This document shows, piece by piece, positions 13,429 through 14,956 of a stretch of 14,956 nt of DNA. The stretch comes from Hyphomicrobiales bacterium (GTDB lineage Bacteria > Pseudomonadota > Alphaproteobacteria > Rhizobiales > Xanthobacteraceae): positions 1 to 14,956 of the forward strand of contig JACQDO010000418.1 of assembly GCA_016201085.1 (NCBI GenBank), given 5' to 3'. Position numbers and translations under genes: made by a program. Under the pieces are notes generated by a model, which saw only the letters and a program-made list of their open reading frames with translations, had not been told where the DNA came from and made no database searches. Position 1 is the stretch's first letter. Each line of letters starts with the position of its first letter.

Positions 13429-14956
13429 ATGAGTACCGATATCCGCCTCGCCGAAGCCCTGGCGCGGCTGCCGGATTATCTCGGCAGCCATGTGCTGGTG
13501 AGCCTGACCGCGCTGGCGCTCGGCTTAGGCGTCAGCCTGCCGCTCGCGATTCTCTCGCGCCACCGGCCATGGCTGCGCGGCGCCCTGCTGGCGGCGGCGA
13601 GCGTGGTGCAGACCATCCCCGGCCTGGCGCTGCTGGCGCTGTTCTATCCGCTGCTGCTGGCGCTCTCGGCGCTGACCGAGCGCCTGTTCGGCGCCGGCTT
13701 CTCCGCGCTGGGCTTTTTGCCCTCGGTGCTGGCGCTGGCGCTCTATTCGATGCTGCCGGTGCTGCGCAACACAGTGACCGGGCTGAACGGCATCGAACCG
13801 CGCCTCACCGACGCCGCCCGCGTCGTCGGCATGGCGCCCGGGCAGTCCTTGCGCGAGATCGAACTGCCGCTGGCGCTGCCGGTGATCATGGCCGGCATCC
13901 GCACCTCGGCGGTCTGGGTGATCGGCACCGCCACGTTGGCGACGCCGATCGGCCAGCAGAGCCTGGGCAATTACATCTTCACCGGGCTGCAGACGCAGAA
14001 CTGGGTGTTCGTGGTGTTCGGCTGCGTCGCCGCCGCCGTGCTGGCGCTCGCCGTCGATCTGCTGCTGGCGCTGGCGCAGGCGGGCATCGGCCGGCGGAGC
14101 GGCGCGCGACTGGCGTTCGGCCTGCTCGGCCTCGGGGCGATCGTTGTTGGCGCGCTGGCGCCCGGGTTGACGGGTCCGCAGGCGACCTACACCATCGGCG
14201 CCAAGACCTTCACCGAGCAATATGTGCTGGCGGCGCTGATCAAGCAGCGGCTGGCGAGCCAAGGCCTCACGGCGTCGCAGCGCGAGGGGCTCGGCTCCAA
14301 CGTGCTGTTCGAGGCGCTGGCATCAAGCGAGGTCGACGTCGCCGTCGATTATACCGGCACGCTATGGGCCAACCGCATGCAGCGCTCCGATGTGCCGGCG
14401 CGCGAGCAGGTGCTGCGCGAGCTGGCGCAATGGCTGAAGGAGACGCACGGCATCCGCCTGCTGGGCGGGCTCGGCTTCGAGAATGCCTATGCGCTGGCGA
14501 TGACGCGCACGAAGTCGCAGACGCTGCGCATCCACTCGCTCGCCGACTTCCGCCGCTACGCCGGCAACTTCACCATCGCCGGCGACTACGAGTTCTTCGC
14601 GCGGCCGGAATGGAAGGCGATCCGCGACAGTTACGGTTTGCAATTCCGCGCGCAACGCGAGATGCAGCCGGAATTCCTGGTCAAGGCCGTGGCCGACGGC
14701 GCGGTCGATGTGATCTCGGCCTATACCAGCGACGGGCGGCTGGCGGCTTATGACCTCGTCACGCTCGACGATCCGCGCCACGTCATCCCGCCCTATGACG
14801 CCGTGCTGCTGCTGTCGCCGCGCCGCGCCAACGACCAGCGGCTGATCTCGGCGCTGACGCCACTCGTCAATGCCATTCCGGTTGATCTGATGCGCGAGGC
14901 CAATGCGCGGGCGGGCGGCGGCAACTCATCGGCCGAGGAAACGGCGAAGTGGCTGG
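13429..14956 (+). CDS. Fused ABC permease/substrate-binding protein, glycine betaine/choline (OpuC/OsmF) type, 3' end outside window
   Basis: 509 codons are visible with no stop, so the C-terminus is cut by the edge. Residues 1 to about 215 are an ABC permease with five or so membrane segments; the coupling loop DAARVVGMAPGQSLREIELP (about residues 125-144) is clear. Residues ~220-245 are a further membrane segment (LAFGLLGLGAIVVGALAPGL). From residue 253 a binding protein domain follows: TYTIGAKTFTEQYVLAALIK, then GSNVLFEALASSEVDVAVDYTGT and FLVKAVADGAVDVISAYTSD. These match OpuBC/OsmF/YehZ-type proteins for betaine, choline or related quaternary amines. The fused layout is known in several proteobacteria. 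The ATG at 13429-13431 has no good Shine-Dalgarno. The ATPase gene is presumably beyond the right edge; the ATPase at 12484-13290 belongs to a different importer class. Confidence 0.92.
   Translation, partial: MSTDIRLAEALARLPDYLGSHVLVSLTALALGLGVSLPLAILSRHRPWLRGALLAAASVVQTIPGLALLALFYPLLLALSALTERLFGAGFSALGFLPSVLALALYSMLPVLRNTVTGLNGIEPRLTDAARVVGMAPGQSLREIELPLALPVIMAGIRTSAVWVIGTATLATPIGQQSLGNYIFTGLQTQNWVFVVFGCVAAAVLALAVDLLLALAQAGIGRRSGARLAFGLLGLGAIVVGALAPGLTGPQATYTIGAKTFTEQYVLAALIKQRLASQGLTASQREGLGSNVLFEALASSEVDVAVDYTGTLWANRMQRSDVPAREQVLRELAQWLKETHGIRLLGGLGFENAYALAMTRTKSQTLRIHSLADFRRYAGNFTIAGDYEFFARPEWKAIRDSYGLQFRAQREMQPEFLVKAVADGAVDVISAYTSDGRLAAYDLVTLDDPRHVIPPYDAVLLLSPRRANDQRLISALTPLVNAIPVDLMREANARAGGGNSSAEETAKWL

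Noticed and set aside
13291..13491. 67-codon N-terminal extension of the ABC ATPase
   Set aside because: It has no domain content, crosses the divergent gene's start, and the shorter start begins the canonical ATPase fold.
13569..14753. 394-codon plus-strand frame
   Set aside because: It overlaps the fused permease/binding-protein gene in another frame; only the frame from 13429 shows membrane segments and family motifs.

Overview
The window reads as chromosomal DNA from a GC-rich alphaproteobacterium, most likely of the order Hyphomicrobiales (Bradyrhizobium, Rhodopseudomonas or Xanthobacteraceae type). This is inferred from protein character, from the mix of TRAP and ABC uptake systems, from a dispersed palindromic repeat whose translation gives the familiar spurious 'PLPQGERG' string, and from a FixK/FNR-type box. 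No rRNA, tRNA, CRISPR array, phage gene or transposase was seen. Fourteen convincing protein genes are present. Thirteen are on the minus strand and one is on the plus strand at the right edge. A fifteenth candidate is a 34-codon leader peptide.

Left part (1-4333, all minus). A tripartite TRAP transporter operon, dctP-dctQ-dctM, is flanked on both sides by small exported LTXXQ/Spy-CpxP-like proteins; the left one is cut by the window edge. dctQ and dctM overlap by ATGA. dctP is separated from dctQ by about 150 bp holding a GC hairpin, and is preceded by a TTGA-N6-TCAA palindrome. The left LTXXQ gene has a long hairpin that buries its Shine-Dalgarno sequence.

Middle (4519-6748, minus). leuA (2-isopropylmalate synthase) is in frame but appears to lack about 68 residues of its catalytic TIM barrel, including the strand that normally carries the DTxG motif. 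Its upstream region of more than 800 bp holds a leucine-rich 34-codon leader ORF ending about 105 bp before leuA, with its Leu codons complementary to the leuA Shine-Dalgarno. Further upstream is a strongly structured stretch (three-way junction, UUCG and GAAA capped stems) that looks like a minus-strand RNA.

Right part (6749-13290, minus). Eight genes in a row form a possible long transcription unit. In transcription order they encode an ABC ATPase, an ABC permease, an exported SnoaL/DUF4440-like protein, a periplasmic ABC substrate-binding protein (nitrate/sulfonate/taurine type), a GFA-family zinc protein, pyridoxal kinase PdxY, a Nudix hydrolase, and a PPK2-type polyphosphate kinase. A 160-bp palindromic repeat with 27-bp inverted ends sits between the ATPase and permease genes and ends at the permease Shine-Dalgarno. 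At the right edge a divergent plus-strand gene encodes a fused ABC permease and substrate-binding protein of the glycine betaine/choline (OpuC/OsmF) type; its 3' end lies outside the window.

The most useful points to follow up are the leuA internal deletion, the leuA leader and structured RNA region, the SD-occluding hairpin at the left LTXXQ gene, and the repeat at the permease start codon.
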